Assembly: GCF_000948975.2 (NCBI RefSeq)
Contig: NZ_CP059735.1
Coordinates: 6,446,603 to 6,510,602 of the forward strand
Length of the DNA stretch: 64,000 nt
Direction: 5' to 3'
Source of the DNA: Thalassomonas actiniarum
GTDB lineage: Bacteria; Pseudomonadota; Gammaproteobacteria; Enterobacterales; Alteromonadaceae
Part shown: positions 31,239 to 40,204 of the stretch, one piece after another
Numbering within the stretch: the stretch's first letter is position 1
How the letters are laid out: each line of letters begins with the position of its first letter
The notes under the pieces: model-generated
The model's database searches: none
Told to the model about the DNA's origin: nothing
The model's input: only the letters and a program-made list of their open reading frames with translations
Position numbers and translations under genes: made by a program

Positions 31239-31391
31239 GAATTATAAATGCAGTTAGCACTTAGGGTCAAGCGCATACCGGTACAAAAAACAAACAGCAT
31301 TGAGGCAGGGCATTTTTTCACCTAAACAGCTAACAGCGGGCTTTTTAAAACCTATAATAAAGACAAAGCTTGCGTTAAAGCCGTCTTTCAT

Positions 31392-32135
31392 ATGTTTAGC
31401 TTTCCCATGAAAGTGAATATTTTACTTATCGGAGTACTGATCATCGCAACCCCGGCTGACACCAGCGATCTCTATCGAGTAGACAGGCAACAAATGGTAG
31501 ACACCATTATTTATGAAGTTGCCGAAACCGCCAGCTATACCGGCAGGGAGGTGTTAGCTGCCAAAGTGATACGGGCTTTGCTTACCGTGCCCAGACACGA
31601 ATTCGTGCCTTTTCTGATGCGCCAGCAGGCTTATATCAACAGTCCGCTGCCGATAGGTCATAACCAGACGATTTCCCAACCTTATATCGTCGCCATCATG
31701 ACAGAGCTGATCGACCCGCAGCCGGAGCACAAGGTATTGGAAATAGGCACCGGCTCGGGCTACCAGGCGGCGATATTATCCCGCCTGGTTAACCAGGTTT
31801 ATACCATAGAGATCATTGCCGAACTGGCAATAGCCGCGAAAAAGACCCTGGCACGGCTGGAATATAATAACGTTTATGTACGTGCTGGAGACGGTTATCT
31901 CGGCTGGCCGGAGCAGGCGCCGTTCGACAGCATAATCGTCACTGCCGGCGGCGAAATCCCGGAGCAGTTACTAATGCAGTTAAAACCCGGCGGCACTATG
32001 ATCATTCCCGTAGGCGGTTTCTATGAAACCCAGTATCTGACCCTGATCACCAAAGATGATGAAGGAAAAATCTTCAAACGCAAAATCCTGCCGGTACGCT
32101 TTGTGCCTTTAATCAACAGCCGGCAACAGGATTAA
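31392..32135 (+). CDS. pcm: Protein-L-isoaspartate O-methyltransferase with N-terminal signal sequence
   Basis: 247 residues, versus about 208 for cytosolic Pcm. SAM-dependent repair methyltransferase for isoaspartyl residues. Family motifs: VPRHEFVPFLMRQQAY, IGHNQTISQPYIVAIM, SAM motif I VLEIGTGSGYQAAIL, YTIEII, and LKPGGTMIIPVGG. The extra N-terminus (MKVNILLIGVLIIATPADT) looks like a signal peptide or anchor, so export is predicted. Two Met starts (31392 and 31407) are possible; neither has a clear Shine-Dalgarno. The usual surE-pcm-nlpD-rpoS context is absent, so this is probably a paralogue. Confidence 0.85.
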   Translation: MFSFPMKVNILLIGVLIIATPADTSDLYRVDRQQMVDTIIYEVAETASYTGREVLAAKVIRALLTVPRHEFVPFLMRQQAYINSPLPIGHNQTISQPYIVAIMTELIDPQPEHKVLEIGTGSGYQAAILSRLVNQVYTIEIIAELAIAAKKTLARLEYNNVYVRAGDGYLGWPEQAPFDSIIVTAGGEIPEQLLMQLKPGGTMIIPVGGFYETQYLTLITKDDEGKIFKRKILPVRFVPLINSRQQD

Positions 32136-32252
32136 TTGCCCCTTCCTACCTGGAAATATTTACTTTTTTGCTATCCGCAGCAGGTTGATCCCTGCTAATA
32201 TGCCCTCCCGCCAGGTTTCCCCGTTATCCAGATAAAGCGAGCCGTAACTAAG

Positions 32253-32942
32253 ATGAAATACCAATGGATACTCTTTGACGCCGATGAAACCCTGTTTCAT
32301 TTCGATGCCTACCAGGGCCTAAAACTGATGTTTTCCCGTTTTGATATTGATTTTTCCCGGGATGACTTTCACCATTATCAAACCGTCAATAAGCCGCTAT
32401 GGGATGATTACCAGGACGGGAAGAAAACCGCCCATCAGGTGCAAAACATCCGCTTCCAGGGCTGGGCGGAAAAACTCGATGTCAGCACGCAAACCCTCAA
32501 CAGCGAATTTCTTAATGCCATGGCGGATATCTGCTCCCTGCTGCCCGGCGCCCGGGAATTAATCCAGGCGCTGGAAGGTAGAGTCAACATGGGTATCATC
32601 ACCAATGGTTTTACCGAACTGCAAAGCATCCGTCTGGAGCGCACCGGGCTAAAAGATACTTTTTATCCGTTAATCATCTCCGAACAGGTAGGTACGGCCA
32701 AACCGGATGTCGCCATTTTTGAACATGCCTTCGAGCTGATGGATAACCCGGTAAAAGAGCAAGTACTTATGGTAGGGGATAACCCTCATTCCGATATTCT
32801 CGGCGGCCTTAATGCCGGGATCGACACCTGCTGGCTTAACCGCCATAACCAGAATAAACCCGAGGGCATAGACCCCCATTATCAGGTGGCTTCCCTGACA
32901 GAACTGCAGCAACTATTAACGCAGGATTTAACCCGGGGTTAA
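32253..32942 (+). CDS. yjjG: HAD-family pyrimidine 5'-nucleotidase YjjG
   Basis: 229 residues, close to E. coli YjjG (225). HAD phosphatase that hydrolyses dUMP, dTMP and non-canonical pyrimidine nucleotides, a house-cleaning role. Motif I FDADETLFHFDAYQGLK, motif II GIITNGFTELQSIRLERTG, motif III Lys in EQVGTAKPD, motif IV LMVGDNPHSDILGG. The phrases VNKPLWDDYQ and NAGIDTCWLNRH are YjjG-specific. Single gene, converging on the POT transporter. Confidence 0.95.
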   Translation: MKYQWILFDADETLFHFDAYQGLKLMFSRFDIDFSRDDFHHYQTVNKPLWDDYQDGKKTAHQVQNIRFQGWAEKLDVSTQTLNSEFLNAMADICSLLPGARELIQALEGRVNMGIITNGFTELQSIRLERTGLKDTFYPLIISEQVGTAKPDVAIFEHAFELMDNPVKEQVLMVGDNPHSDILGGLNAGIDTCWLNRHNQNKPEGIDPHYQVASLTELQQLLTQDLTRG

Positions 32943-32979
32943 ACTCAGGCTGCAGCTTATCCTTAACCTTGGGGCTTTA

Positions 32980-34503
32980 TTATTTTACCCCGTGCATTAA
33001 TTTGTTAATGAGCGGGGCAAGGATAAAGAGCAATAACCCGCCGCCGGTCAGCAGCCAAAAGCTGAAATCAAAGCCGCTGATGGCAGAAGCCACCGTCATA
33101 CCGGTTTCGCCGCTGATACTGCCGGCTAAAATGCCGGAGAAATTATTGCCGATGGCGGTGCTTAAAAACCAGCCGCCAAAAGCCAGGCCCGCCATGGAAG
33201 CCGGCACCAGCTTGCTGACCATAGACAAACCGATCGGCGATAAACATAATTCTCCCACCGTATGCAGCACATAACAGGCCGCCAGCGGCCATAACGGAAT
33301 AAGCCGATTAACATCCAGCAGATTTTCCAGAGCAAACACCAACACCAAGAAACCGGCTCCCGTCCCCAGCAGACCCAAAGCAAACTTCTGCGGAATATTA
33401 GGTTCCAGGTTGCGTCTGGACATTTTCAGCCAGATCAGGGAAAGCAAAGGCGCCAGCAGCAAAATAGCCACGGCATTTACCGACTGGAACCAGGCAAGCT
33501 TAAATTCAAAGCCGCCGCCCAGGCTCCTGTCCACCAGGTTTTGCGCCAAAAAAGTAAAAGAGCTGCCCGCCTGCTCAAAAAACATAAAAAAGATAACATT
33601 AAAACCGCACATGATCAGGCAGGCCAACACCCGGTCCAGGGCAACTTTTCCTTCCTTTTTCGCGCCTTTAATCAGCATGGCCGCCAGACCAACGAATAAG
33701 ATAAATAAGATCCAGGCCAGCACCTGGGCACCGGCATAAGCCATCAGCAGGTACACAGGTACTATCGAAAGGGCAGCCCCGGTGATCACATAAACTAAGT
33801 TTTTACTGCGCCGGGGGCTTTTTGCTATCGCTCCCGTGCCTTTTAGCTGACGTCGCCCCAGATAAAACCAGCAATAACTGATCACCATACCGATACCGGC
33901 GGCGGCAAACACTACTTTATAATTATCCATCATAGGGGTATCGGTTAAAGTGCTGGCCAGGTACTGGGTCACGATCGGCGAGATCATGGCTCCGGCATTG
34001 ATGCCCATATAAAAAATACTGAATCCCCGGTCACGGCGCGGATCTCCCTGTTGATAAATCTTGCCCACCAGGTTGGAGATATTCGGCTTAAACAGCCCGT
34101 TACCGATAATAACCGTAGCCAGCCCGAGCATAAAAAAGGTCTGATCCGGCAACATCAGCAGGAATAAACCGGCCGCCATAATCAAGGCCCCGGTTAAAAT
34201 AGCATGTTGCGAGCCAATTATTTTATCGGCGACATAACCGCCAAAAATAGCGCTGCCGTACACCAGGGCCAGGTAGGCGCCATAAGTATTCGAAGCAAAA
34301 GTTTGTCCGCTGGCATCGCCGTTAAAAAATTGCGCGACGATATAAAGGGTCAAAGCCCAGCGAATACCATAAAAGGCAAAACGCTCCCAAAATTCCGCCA
34401 TAAATAACATCCACAAAGGTTTGGGATGTCCCCATAAATCATCATATTGGCAGCTTTGCTTAGCAAGCTCCGCCTCTTGTCCGGTTGCATCTAGTGTTGT
34501 CAT
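32980..34503 (-). CDS. POT-family proton-dependent oligopeptide transporter
   Basis: 507 residues, about fourteen hydrophobic segments. MFS symporter for di- and tripeptides. N-terminal ExxERF motif in MAEFWERFAFYGIRWAL, the PTR2 signatures GGYVADKIIGSQHAILTGA (GGYVADKIIGSQH) and FSIFYMGINAGAMISP, and NGLFKPNISNLVGKIY. A Shine-Dalgarno AAGGA lies 7 bp upstream of the ATG. Divergent from the CadC-like regulator across 187 bp that carry phased GGTGAA repeats, so regulation by that neighbour is plausible but unproven. Confidence 0.93.
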   Translation of the reverse strand: MTTLDATGQEAELAKQSCQYDDLWGHPKPLWMLFMAEFWERFAFYGIRWALTLYIVAQFFNGDASGQTFASNTYGAYLALVYGSAIFGGYVADKIIGSQHAILTGALIMAAGLFLLMLPDQTFFMLGLATVIIGNGLFKPNISNLVGKIYQQGDPRRDRGFSIFYMGINAGAMISPIVTQYLASTLTDTPMMDNYKVVFAAAGIGMVISYCWFYLGRRQLKGTGAIAKSPRRSKNLVYVITGAALSIVPVYLLMAYAGAQVLAWILFILFVGLAAMLIKGAKKEGKVALDRVLACLIMCGFNVIFFMFFEQAGSSFTFLAQNLVDRSLGGGFEFKLAWFQSVNAVAILLLAPLLSLIWLKMSRRNLEPNIPQKFALGLLGTGAGFLVLVFALENLLDVNRLIPLWPLAACYVLHTVGELCLSPIGLSMVSKLVPASMAGLAFGGWFLSTAIGNNFSGILAGSISGETGMTVASAISGFDFSFWLLTGGGLLLFILAPLINKLMHGVK

Positions 34504-34578
34504 CGTTTTTCCTTGATACGGCTACTATTTAGCTGTTATTAAGCATAAATCTTTAGGAAACACTGACTTGAAGAGAAG

Positions 34579-34646
34579 GTGAAAGGAGATAAAAACTTGG
34601 GTGAAGCTTTGGTGAAGGCCGGATGCAAGGCTTGATGTTTGGTGAA
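34579..34646. promoter_or_regulatory. Phased GGTGAA direct repeats between POT gene and CadC-like regulator
   Basis: GGTGAA occurs at 34579, 34600, 34611 and 34641, with a weaker GATGCA at 34622. Spacings of 21, 11, 11 and 19 bp keep them roughly on one DNA face. Direct repeats with one-turn spacing are typical of OmpR/CadC-type winged-helix binding, and the block lies 45 bp upstream of just such a regulator gene. Confidence 0.55.
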
Positions 34647-34690
34647 AAAGCAGTAATTATGAGCTTTCCGAGGCTAAAGGATTAAAAAGT

Positions 34691-36394
34691 ATGGGGGAGA
34701 AAAAAACCAGGGTAACCCGCTATCTGTTCGAGGATCTGATCCTGGACATCCAGCAAGGCAGGCTATTAAGAAATGACGAAGAAATTTACCTGCCCAAACT
34801 TAGCTACGATCTATTAGTCTCCCTGGTGGAATCGTCCCCGGCTTTATTAAGCCAACAAGAGTTAATGGAAAAAGTCTGGCCCGACCGGGTCATTGGCGAT
34901 GAAACCTTAAAGCAAAGAGTAAAACTGTTACGCAAATCCCTCGGGGATGATGCCGGCAACCCCAGATATATCGAAGCCATCCGCGGACGAGGATACCGGT
35001 TGCGTCCCAAGGTAAAATGCGAATGTGTGATCAACCAGGCCCCGGCGGCCATTGTGGATTTGGCCGCCAACGATCATTTTCCCAATATCACCTACCAGCA
35101 ACTGACCGGCATCTGGCGTAGAATATCCCGGTTAGGGCTTACCCTTATAATTGGCCTGAGCCTGGTGACGGTTTTATATTCCCAGCTATATTCGAATCAG
35201 CAAGCAGATCCCGTTCAGCTTACTGCCAAGAAAACCAATCATTCCCCTCAGGTATTAACGGCAAAAGAAATAGCCAATGACTATTACCTCAAAGGAAAAG
35301 CATACTATCAGCGCTACCGTAAAATCGATAACAGCATCGCCATAGAGTTTTTCCACAAAGCCCTGGCCAAAGACCCTACGTTTTCCTTGGCTTATGCCGG
35401 CTTAAGCCAGGCACACAGCCAACAACTGTTCCAATTTAACGGCGAGGAAAGTGATAAGATAAAAGCCATAGACAATGCCTACCAGGCCATCACCTTCGAC
35501 AATAATTCAGCGGATGCCTACAAGGCGCTCGGTGTCGCTTATTATGTTTCCGGCTGGCTATCTAAAAGCATTAATGCCCATTTAAAAGCCTTGTCACTGG
35601 CCCCGGACAATTTAGAAACCCTGTCAAATTTAGGCTTTATTTATAGCGAACAGGGCAAACTGGCACAAGCCGTCAACTGGCATAAAAAAGCGCTGGCAAT
35701 CAATCCCGGCCATGTGGTCACTATGGTGCATGCGGGCCAAACCTTAGGCCAGCTAGGCCACGAACAATTGGCAAAAACCTGGTTTAACAAAGCGATAGAC
35801 CTGCAGCCAGATTACCTGCTGGCCAGCTATCACTTAGGACAGGCACAACTGAGCACTAAGCAATATCAAGAGGCAATAACAACCTACCAGGACGCACTAG
35901 AGCGTTATCAGGACCATGCATTATTATCCGAAGGCCTTGCGGACAGTTATTTTTATAACGGCCAGACAGAATTAGCCCATAAAACCTATCAGGAGATAAT
36001 AGTTAAACAGGAAAACAAAGTGTTGCCCCGGGTGCATTTGATGTTTTTACTGACAGCCGCAAAATTGCCAACAAAAGAAATCACCGCCTTAACGGCCAGC
36101 CTGAAAAACAGCCTTTATGAAGGCTCGGATAAAGCCAGTCTAAGTTATGATTTAGCCCTGATCTACGCCAGGCAAAAGCAGGAGCAACAAGCTATCCGCT
36201 ACCTGGTACAAGCACTAGAGCAAGGTTTAACCCAAGTCAGTAAAGTTGAAAATCATCCACTGTTTCAGCCGCTGAAAGTATCTGACAGCTTTAACCGTGT
36301 GCTCACCCGGATGAAGCAAAAGCAAGGCAGGGAAAACCAACTTAGTAGTGAGCTGGCATTTTTTAAAGCTGAAGAAGTGATCCCACTCGGTTAA
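34691..36394 (+). CDS. CadC-like membrane regulator: winged HTH, one TM helix, TPR repeats
   Basis: 567 residues. N-terminal Trans_reg_C winged HTH (about 10-108): EEIYLPKLSYDLLVSLVES, LMEKVWPDRVIGDETLKQRV, YIEAIRGRGYRLRPK. A single membrane helix follows (about 148-168, LGLTLIIGLSLVTVLYSQLY), then periplasmic TPR repeats from about 195 to 530 (YYLKGKAYYQRYR, ALGVAYYVSGWLSKSI, LGFIYSEQGKLAQAVNWHKK). The topology matches ToxR/CadC one-component regulators whose periplasmic part senses a signal. ATG 34691 has AAAGGA 8-9 bp upstream. Followed by an intrinsic terminator. Confidence 0.9.
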   Translation: MGEKKTRVTRYLFEDLILDIQQGRLLRNDEEIYLPKLSYDLLVSLVESSPALLSQQELMEKVWPDRVIGDETLKQRVKLLRKSLGDDAGNPRYIEAIRGRGYRLRPKVKCECVINQAPAAIVDLAANDHFPNITYQQLTGIWRRISRLGLTLIIGLSLVTVLYSQLYSNQQADPVQLTAKKTNHSPQVLTAKEIANDYYLKGKAYYQRYRKIDNSIAIEFFHKALAKDPTFSLAYAGLSQAHSQQLFQFNGEESDKIKAIDNAYQAITFDNNSADAYKALGVAYYVSGWLSKSINAHLKALSLAPDNLETLSNLGFIYSEQGKLAQAVNWHKKALAINPGHVVTMVHAGQTLGQLGHEQLAKTWFNKAIDLQPDYLLASYHLGQAQLSTKQYQEAITTYQDALERYQDHALLSEGLADSYFYNGQTELAHKTYQEIIVKQENKVLPRVHLMFLLTAAKLPTKEITALTASLKNSLYEGSDKASLSYDLALIYARQKQEQQAIRYLVQALEQGLTQVSKVENHPLFQPLKVSDSFNRVLTRMKQKQGRENQLSSELAFFKAEEVIPLG

Positions 36395-36455
36395 GCGACT
36401 TTGAAGTTCGCCCAGGAGAGCCGATATTTTTAAACAAGCTCACCGGGGCGTAAAG

Positions 36456-36480
36456 AACCTTTGATGAAAGGTTTATTTTT
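36456..36480 (+). terminator. Terminator after the CadC-like regulator gene
   Basis: Arms AACCTTT (36456-36462) and AAAGGTT (36467-36473) with loop GATG, followed by TATTTTT. It overlaps the stop codon of the converging zinc-ribbon gene. Confidence 0.65.
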
Positions 36481-37024
36481 CCGCGGAATAGGGATCTTCC
36501 GCTAACAGATATGCACGTAAATCAGCTTTATTAGGTTGTTTTTCTAACCAAGTTCTTAATTCTTTAACTTTTTCATAAGTTTCCTGGCCAAACTTATCCA
36601 GATAAATTTCATAAAAGTTATCTTTGGTACTGATAGTACGTATGTTTTTTTGCCAATGACTGGTTAACACTGCGTTTAATGAGCCCGCCAAACCTTCTTC
36701 TTTCAGCAGTTCCCATTCACCGCTGTCTAACCAAACCCCACCAACCCCGGCACTATAATCGATACGATAGGTATTACTGGCGGTAAGGCGAAATTTTCTC
36801 ATGATTGTGCCGGTTACCGGGCATAAAATAGCCTTTTTAGTATCTTCCACTTCATAATTAACATTATCATCAAAGGTAAATTCCGGATTACGCTCTTTCC
36901 AGGCGACATAATCTTCGATGAGTATCCAGTTACCCTGGCAATTAGAACAGGTGTGCGCCCTGAACAGCCCGTCAATAAAACTGGGAACTAACTCCCCCGC
37001 ATTACAACTTGTGCATTTCATCAT
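36473..37024 (-). CDS. Zinc-ribbon (zf-TFIIB-like) protein
   Basis: 183 residues, soluble. Two cysteine pairs at the N-terminus (MKCTSCNAGELVP and HTCSNCQGNWI) form a zinc ribbon; a second, partial ribbon-like unit begins ILCPVTGTIMRKFRL and contains GGVWLDSGEWELLKEE, the WLDxGE phrase typical of zf-TFIIB domains. The C-terminal part is helical (QETYEKVKELRTWLEKQP). Divergent from the yqiJ-flotillin-ATPase run across 317 bp. Function unknown; similar proteins are known only as zf-TFIIB domain proteins. Confidence 0.8.
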   Translation of the reverse strand: MMKCTSCNAGELVPSFIDGLFRAHTCSNCQGNWILIEDYVAWKERNPEFTFDDNVNYEVEDTKKAILCPVTGTIMRKFRLTASNTYRIDYSAGVGGVWLDSGEWELLKEEGLAGSLNAVLTSHWQKNIRTISTKDNFYEIYLDKFGQETYEKVKELRTWLEKQPNKADLRAYLLAEDPYSAEK

Positions 37025-37341
37025 TTGAGTATCCTTTGGGTATTTTTACGACCTGAACGCCATAATCTATTTCATACGGTTAATAGTATGTTAAAATTGC
37101 AAGCAACAGCTATAATAACATGCCTAATATCCTGTTATCTTACCCTAAACAGAGAAAGAATCGCATCTTAATTTAGCTAAGCATTCCGAAATGAAGCGCG
37201 GTAATCCGCCGTAATGTTCAAACAAGAACATGGTTGACATAATGTCGGCCGCAGTCATTGATGACGGTTCATTCGAAACCCGTATAAGCAATAAAAACAA
37301 GTATCATCAAGCAATAGCAATAACCTATTTAAGGATAAAAT
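37025..37341. other. 317-bp intergenic region before the yqiJ-like gene
   Basis: No gene is supported. It is AT-rich, holds the upstream regions of the zinc-ribbon gene (AAGGAT before its ATG) and of the yqiJ-like gene (AAGGATAAAAT just before 37342). No clear operator was recognised. Confidence 0.6.
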
Positions 37342-37980
37342 ATGCAGCAAGTCTTTACCGTTGCCAGCCAGTTTCCTACTGTTATCTACACTGTATTATT
37401 AGCCGTAGTTGTCATTTACTGGCTGGTGGGCATGCTCGGACTGATCGACTTAGATTTCTCCGGCGATGTCGATGTTGATATCGACGCAGATGTCGATGCT
37501 GATGCCAGCGTTGGCGGCTTAACCGGTTTACTGCTGACCTTTGGCTTAACCGGGGTGCCTTTTACCCTGGTGATCAGCATTATTATCCTGGTGTGCTGGC
37601 TGATCAGTTTTTACCTGCAATTTTATCTGCTGACCTGGCTGCCAGACGGCTGGCTTTATTACCTGGCGGCGACAGCGGCAAGTTTTGTGGTATTTTTAGT
37701 GTCATTACCCGTGACCGCGATTTTGATCCGCCCGTTAAAAGGCATGTTCAACAGCGTGGAAACCGCCAGCAGCAACAACCTGGTGGGTAAAGACGCCACT
37801 ATCGCCACAGGCTCGGTCACTGAAACCTTCGGCCAGGCAAAAGTTTTTAACGACGGCGCAGAAATTTTACTTGATGTCCGTTGTGATCCCCAGCACCGGC
37901 TAAGCATGGGGGATAAGGTCCTGCTGATCGAATATCAGCAGGACAGCCATACCTATATAGTCGCACCGTTTTCAGGCTAA
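37342..37980 (+). CDS. yqiJ: YqiJ-like inner-membrane protein with OB/NfeD-like C-terminus
   Basis: 212 residues. N-terminal helix (VIYTVLLAVVVIYWLVGMLG), then an Asp-rich segment with repeated DVD/DAD (about 36-54), two or three further membrane helices (about 58-130) and a C-terminal beta domain (about 142-212: LVGKDATIATGSVTETFGQAK, here LVGKDATIATGS; LDVRCDPQHRLSMGDKVLLI) like the soluble OB fold of NfeD/YqiJ partners of flotillins. It lies 101 bp upstream of the flotillin gene, as in the E. coli yqiJ-yqiK pair. Expected to assist flotillin assembly in the inner membrane. Confidence 0.82.
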   Translation: MQQVFTVASQFPTVIYTVLLAVVVIYWLVGMLGLIDLDFSGDVDVDIDADVDADASVGGLTGLLLTFGLTGVPFTLVISIIILVCWLISFYLQFYLLTWLPDGWLYYLAATAASFVVFLVSLPVTAILIRPLKGMFNSVETASSNNLVGKDATIATGSVTETFGQAKVFNDGAEILLDVRCDPQHRLSMGDKVLLIEYQQDSHTYIVAPFSG

Positions 37981-38081
37981 CTTGCGATAGTTAACACTTT
38001 TATACCCGTTTAAACACAAGATTAAAAACTTACGCTGCCGTTCTACGCACCGGCAGCCAATATTAATAAGAGGAAAAACCT

Positions 38082-40088
38082 ATGGTTTTGGAACCACTTT
38101 TTTTAGCAATTGGTATAGGCGTATTATTCGTCTTTTCACTCCTGATCATGGTCGCCAAGTTTTATAACAAGGTTGAACAGGGTCAGGCGCTGATCATCAA
38201 TAAATTACGCGCCGAGCCGGAAGTCAGCACCACCGGCGGCATGGTGATCCCGGTGATCCATAAAAAAGAAGTCATGGACATTTCCACCAAACGTATGGTG
38301 CTTGAGCGCAAAGGCCGCTCCGGTTTGATCTGCCAGGATAATATCCGCGCCGATATCATCATCACCTTTTATATCCGGGTCAATGAAACCAAGGAAGACA
38401 TACTGCGGGTGGCGAAACAAGTGGGTTGCGACCGCTCTTCCTACCCGGAAACCTTGCAGGAGTTGTTCGAAGCCAAGTTCTCTGAAGCCCTGAAAACCGT
38501 AGGTAAACAATTAAACTTTACCGAGCTTTTTACCCAGCGCAACAGCTTCCGCGATAAAATCAAGGAAGTGATCGGCCAGGACTTATCCGGTTATGTGTTG
38601 GAAGATGTTGCCATCGACTTTCTTGAGCAAACTTCTATCCGGGATCTTGATCCCAACAACATCATGGACGCCGAAGGTATTCGCCGCATCACCGAACTTA
38701 CCGCCCAGCAAAGTGTAGAAACCAACGACCTTAAGCGTCAGGAAGAAATCCGCATCAAACGCCAGGATATCGACGCCAAAGAAAAAGCGCTGGAACTGGA
38801 ACGCCAGCTGGCAGACGCCGAAGCCAAACAGCAAAGAGAAGTAGCAACGGTCAAAGCCCGCGAAGAAGCAGAAACCGCGAAAATCATGGAAGAAGAGCGC
38901 AGCAAGGCCGAACAGGCGAGAATCGACACCGAGCAGGTAATTGCCGTAGCCGAAGAGAACAAGTTGCGTGAAGCAGAAATCGCCGAGCAGAACAAGCTCA
39001 GGGCGGTTGCCATCGAAGAAGAAAAAGTCAAACGCGCCCGTCAGATCGAAGCCATCGACCGGGAAAAAGAGGTAGAAACGCTGCGCATAGACAAAGAAAA
39101 AGCCCTGGAAATCGAACGTAAAAATATCGCCGAAGTACAAAAAGAACGTATTGCGGTTGAGAAAAGTGTGGCGGAAGAAGAAGAGAACATCAAAGATCTG
39201 CGCGTGGTTTCTGAAGCCAACCGTTTAAAAGAAGAGCAGGTTATCAAGGCCAAGGCGGAAGCCGAAGAAGCCCTGGTGAAAGATATCGAAGCCGCCAAGG
39301 CAGAAGAGCAGGCAGCAGAGCACCAGGCGCGTAAGCTGCAAACCATAGCCGAAGCAGAATTAAAAGCCGCCAGCAAGCAGGCGGAAGCGAAGAAAATTCT
39401 CGCCGAAGGTGAGCAGGCGGAAGCGGCATCGTTAGGTCTGGCAGAAGCCCAGGTGACTCTGGCTCAGGCGGATGCCCAGGAAAGACACGGTGAAGCAGAA
39501 GCGAAAACGCTGGAGCTGAGATTAACCGCCGAAGCCAAAGGCATTGAAGAAAAAGGCCTGGCGGAAGCCACAGGCCTGCGCGAGAAGCAGGATGTACTCA
39601 ACTCGATGTCGGAATCGGCGCGTGATTTTGAGACCTTCGGTCTGCGTTTGAACCAGGAAAGAGAGCTGACCCTGGCGAAACTGGGCAACAGTGTCGATTT
39701 GGCCGAGAAACAGGCGGAAGTATTAGCCACCGCCCTGGGCGAAGCCAACATCAATATTATGGGCGGCGACGGCGAGTTCTTACGTCAGTTTATGAAGTCT
39801 ATCACTGTGGGTAAATCTCTCGACGGTCTGGTCAGTGAAAGTGAAACCATGCAAACCCTGTTTAAAGATCAATTAAACGGCGAGCGCAACATCATGGACG
39901 ACTTAAAAGGCGTATTGGCGGGGGCTTCCGATTCCAGCGAAACCCTGAAAAACATCAATATGGCCAAGTTATTGTCCAGCCTGAATAATGCCGATGAAAG
40001 CCAGAAAGGAGCATTAGCCAGCCTGCTTGGTTTAGGCGGTTCTTTAGGTGATGTATTAGGCGGTAAAAACACCACTGACGTGAAATAA
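38082..40088 (+). CDS. yqiK: Flotillin-like SPFH-domain protein (YqiK-like)
   Basis: 668 residues. N-terminal membrane helix (LAIGIGVLFVFSLLIMVAKF), SPFH/band-7 domain (about 30-210: NKVEQGQALIINK, TTGGMVIPVIHKKEVMDIS, LEDVAIDFLEQTSIRDLDP), a very long Glu/Ala/Lys-rich coiled coil (about 215-520, repeating AE and EEE blocks such as QADAQERHGEAEAKTLELR) and a C-terminal flotillin region (GLRLNQERELTLAKLGNSV; INIMGGDGEFLRQFM). Flotillins form membrane microdomain scaffolds. AGAGGA precedes the ATG. Flanked by the YqiJ-like gene and the giant ATPase gene on the same strand. Confidence 0.92.
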   Translation: MVLEPLFLAIGIGVLFVFSLLIMVAKFYNKVEQGQALIINKLRAEPEVSTTGGMVIPVIHKKEVMDISTKRMVLERKGRSGLICQDNIRADIIITFYIRVNETKEDILRVAKQVGCDRSSYPETLQELFEAKFSEALKTVGKQLNFTELFTQRNSFRDKIKEVIGQDLSGYVLEDVAIDFLEQTSIRDLDPNNIMDAEGIRRITELTAQQSVETNDLKRQEEIRIKRQDIDAKEKALELERQLADAEAKQQREVATVKAREEAETAKIMEEERSKAEQARIDTEQVIAVAEENKLREAEIAEQNKLRAVAIEEEKVKRARQIEAIDREKEVETLRIDKEKALEIERKNIAEVQKERIAVEKSVAEEEENIKDLRVVSEANRLKEEQVIKAKAEAEEALVKDIEAAKAEEQAAEHQARKLQTIAEAELKAASKQAEAKKILAEGEQAEAASLGLAEAQVTLAQADAQERHGEAEAKTLELRLTAEAKGIEEKGLAEATGLREKQDVLNSMSESARDFETFGLRLNQERELTLAKLGNSVDLAEKQAEVLATALGEANINIMGGDGEFLRQFMKSITVGKSLDGLVSESETMQTLFKDQLNGERNIMDDLKGVLAGASDSSETLKNINMAKLLSSLNNADESQKGALASLLGLGGSLGDVLGGKNTTDVK

Positions 40089-40204
40089 AGTCACCCGCCA
40101 AAGTGAAAAACGCCTGCTCTGCTGATGTAAAAGGGCAGGCGAGTACAGATTTATGCCTTTGCCTGTCCGGGCAAGGGCTGAAAAGTTATCCCGTGGAGAG
40201 TTAA

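Noticed and set aside
37230-37478. 82-residue frame overlapping the yqiJ-like gene
   Set aside because: Overlaps the start of a clearly recognised gene in another frame; no family.
38583-39140. Phe-rich antisense frame within the flotillin gene
   Set aside because: Shadow of the Glu/Lys-rich coiled coil.
40111-40141. Hairpin CGCCTGC/GCAGGCG between flotillin and ATPase genes
   Set aside because: No U-tract follows, so it is unlikely to separate the two genes; may be an RNA stability element.
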